A stretch of DNA of 6,943 nt from Spirosomataceae bacterium (GTDB taxonomy: Bacteria; Bacteroidota; Bacteroidia; Cytophagales; Spirosomataceae): contig JALOLW010000219.1 in assembly GCA_025455795.1 (NCBI GenBank), positions 1 to 6,943 on the forward strand, read 5' to 3'. This document shows, piece by piece, positions 6,301 to 6,943 of the stretch. The notes under the pieces were generated by a model. The model did not search any database, was not told the origin of the DNA, and worked only from the letters and a program-made list of their open reading frames with translations. Position 1 is the first letter of the stretch, and each line of letters opens with the position of its first letter. Position numbers and translations under genes: made by a program.

Positions 6301-6909
6301 TTTGACGGGTAAGGTATTTTTGAACATACTGTCCCACAGCACGCCTTTGATAGGTTGAATACTTTTGTCAAGTTTAATCAGTTCTAAATCACCGTTGTGA
6401 TTGAACTTAAAATCAAACTTCCCGATGAGATTTTCTTTGACGGTATAGCCAAATTCGGCCAAAAGCTGGTTTTTCTCGTCGTCTAAGTTTCGTAGCAGTT
6501 CGAGTGCGTATTGGCCACGCTGCTGCTGCATCCATAGCAATACGCCCAATTTATGCTCGCAAAGCGGGTAGAGAGATTCTTGGTTGCAAGTACAGGCGAT
6601 ATGGTATTTTCCTTTTTCGACCCGACTGACGGTGATGCGATGCGTACCGTATTTTTTGGTGTGTTGTTCAAGAATCTCGTAGCCTTGTCCTCGTTGTACC
6701 GACCGCACCCCCAAATAATGCCGCCGACTCGCCCAAATATTGTATCCTGTCAGGTTTTGGAGGTACTGGTCGGCCAAGGTTTTGAGCGTCACCGTGGTAT
6801 CAGACATCCGATACATCGTAGGCTTGGGCGGCTCGGGTTTTCGGGCTGTTTGCTGGGAGGCTTGGGTGATGTCAATGATTTTTTGCTGGACTTTTTGGGC
6901 AAAAGTCAT
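3382..6909 (-). CDS. SWIM zinc-finger SNF2-family DEAD/DEAH-box helicase
   Basis: A 1175-residue ATP-dependent DNA translocase of the bacterial SWIM-SNF2 group. Near the N-terminus a SWIM zinc finger (CxC-x8-CxH: C106, C108, C117, H119) suggests nucleic-acid or protein binding. A long region, about 130-705, has no recognisable motif but includes an acidic patch SSDEEDEIE (488-496). The SNF2 ATPase core follows: LRPYQEEGYKWL (716-727), Walker A DDMGLGKT (741-748), motif II DESQ (838-841) and motif III MTGTPVENN (865-873). The helicase C lobe has IVIFSQF (1028-1034), LDGQ (1055-1058), LKAGGVGLNL (1082-1091), the DPWWNP signature (1101-1106) and the arginine-finger motif VI QAIDRVHRIGQ (1111-1121). 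All catalytic motifs are intact. The ATG at 6909 gives the longest frame. M32 or M35 are possible alternative starts, since the first 30 residues are Gln/Lys/Pro-rich and look poorly constrained. The role is unknown: SNF2 proteins remodel protein-DNA or RNA-polymerase complexes, and some act in defence, but nothing nearby supports a defence role. Confidence 0.93.
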   Translation of the reverse strand: MTFAQKVQQKIIDITQASQQTARKPEPPKPTMYRMSDTTVTLKTLADQYLQNLTGYNIWASRRHYLGVRSVQRGQGYEILEQHTKKYGTHRITVSRVEKGKYHIACTCNQESLYPLCEHKLGVLLWMQQQRGQYALELLRNLDDEKNQLLAEFGYTVKENLIGKFDFKFNHNGDLELIKLDKSIQPIKGVLWDSMFKNTLPVKLATPFVPAENFKEKPVYVYLIEGLKANEPPFVKVELCKATLGVRSGKLTNVGRIGWQDKDRPAADATDLEIINTSRLLGADYINEALRQRDFKISTSSWNVRYSTEAVDAAIEMTGKVLEKLFPLLSDRYVRLNAKTDAYNTGKDIKVSSEPLDLHFKLSRTTEETVLEAFVKHGEEEPIPFGKLQNLPTVWITLLPNDTLARFRTVAGAKVARHFFELGGAIRLRSVRDDSFFNGFVVPLANQFSLEFDKNQQISQSELEWREGRVYLKEADDNLLIVPAFVYSSDEEDEIELPRDFRQARINAFDNTVQIQRRDTDAEQVFVQFLQSLHPAFEYQSDEYFYLPADQVLENGWLFQFYEALNHNGTKLFGFNSLKKFKYNPNKASFKIRNSSGIDWFDLQVEISFGDQSVALADVRKAILKKQNYVELKDGSYGMLPEEWIAQYAQLFRFAKVDDKKGTLRLSKQHFTILERYKEFIENPQLIKELDEKRNKLLNFTEIKKVKLPKNVKAQLRPYQEEGYKWLNFLDEFGWGGCLADDMGLGKTLQMLTFLQEMKNRKPKGVHLVVVPKTLIFNWQAEATKFCPDLRLYVHGGPQRVKNTRVFEDYDIVLTTYGTARSDVELLGKFKFHYIILDESQAIKNPDSMVSKAVKLLNAQNRLVMTGTPVENNTFDLYSQLDFLNPGFLGHEDFFRTEYATPIDKYQDKNRAAELRRLIYPFMLKRTKEEVAKDLPEKTEMVLYCEMDKRQRKVYEAMRDKYRDLIAGRMAEVGREQAAFLILEGLLKLRQICDSPALLSDDEDYGTESVKLDEIVREIEENASHHKIVIFSQFLKMLDLIKAKLERDRIPYEYLDGQTQDRAERVNRFQGDQECRVFLMSLKAGGVGLNLTEADYVYLVDPWWNPAVEQQAIDRVHRIGQTKRVFAYRMICKDTIEEKIIQLQDRKRALADDLISTEAGFLKKLTKDDIMGLFS

Positions 6910-6943
6910 TTTTTCACTTGGCGTTTTGAAGTCATTCCGGATG

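Noticed and set aside
3382..6909. SNF2 helicase as part of a DISARM-like or other defence island
   Set aside because: No methyltransferase, DUF1998, phospholipase D or other defence partner is present in the window. The neighbours are a receptor and a pyrophosphohydrolase.

Overview
The window (6943 bp, roughly half G+C) looks like a chromosomal segment from a member of the Bacteroidota, probably a Cytophagales-type lineage. The evidence is a large TonB-dependent receptor of the kind that follows a CarboxypepD_reg-like repeat, a SWIM-SNF2 helicase of the type common in that phylum, no convincing Shine-Dalgarno sequences, and matches to the Bacteroidota -7 promoter element TAnnTTTG. The genus assignment is inference.

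Layout. Positions 1-129 hold no supported gene. They are AT-rich and contain two compact GC-rich hairpins, an 8-bp inverted repeat and two -7-like boxes facing opposite ways. I read this as possibly the end of an IS200/IS605-type or REP/RAYT-type element, but this is not proven. Position 130 to 2763 (+) is a TonB-dependent receptor that starts abruptly inside its N-terminal extension domain. The plug and the whole beta-barrel are intact, but the signal peptide and most of the extension domain are absent. Positions 2764-2905 contain four tandem degenerate heptamers, a strong intrinsic terminator, and the promoter and U-rich leader of the next gene. Positions 2906-3376 (+) encode a 156-residue MazG/PRA-PH-like nucleoside triphosphate pyrophosphohydrolase. 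Positions 3382-6909 (-) encode a 1175-residue SWIM zinc-finger SNF2 helicase, converging tail-to-tail on the pyrophosphohydrolase with only 5 bp between the stop codons. The last 34 bp are the start of the helicase's upstream region.

The three genes do not form an obvious pathway or operon. The receptor is insulated from the pyrophosphohydrolase by a terminator, and the helicase is on the other strand. The most notable point is the left edge: a receptor with an undecayed reading frame has lost its export signal exactly where hairpin-rich sequence of possible mobile origin begins. I found no CRISPR array, tRNA, rRNA or recognisable new multi-gene defence system.
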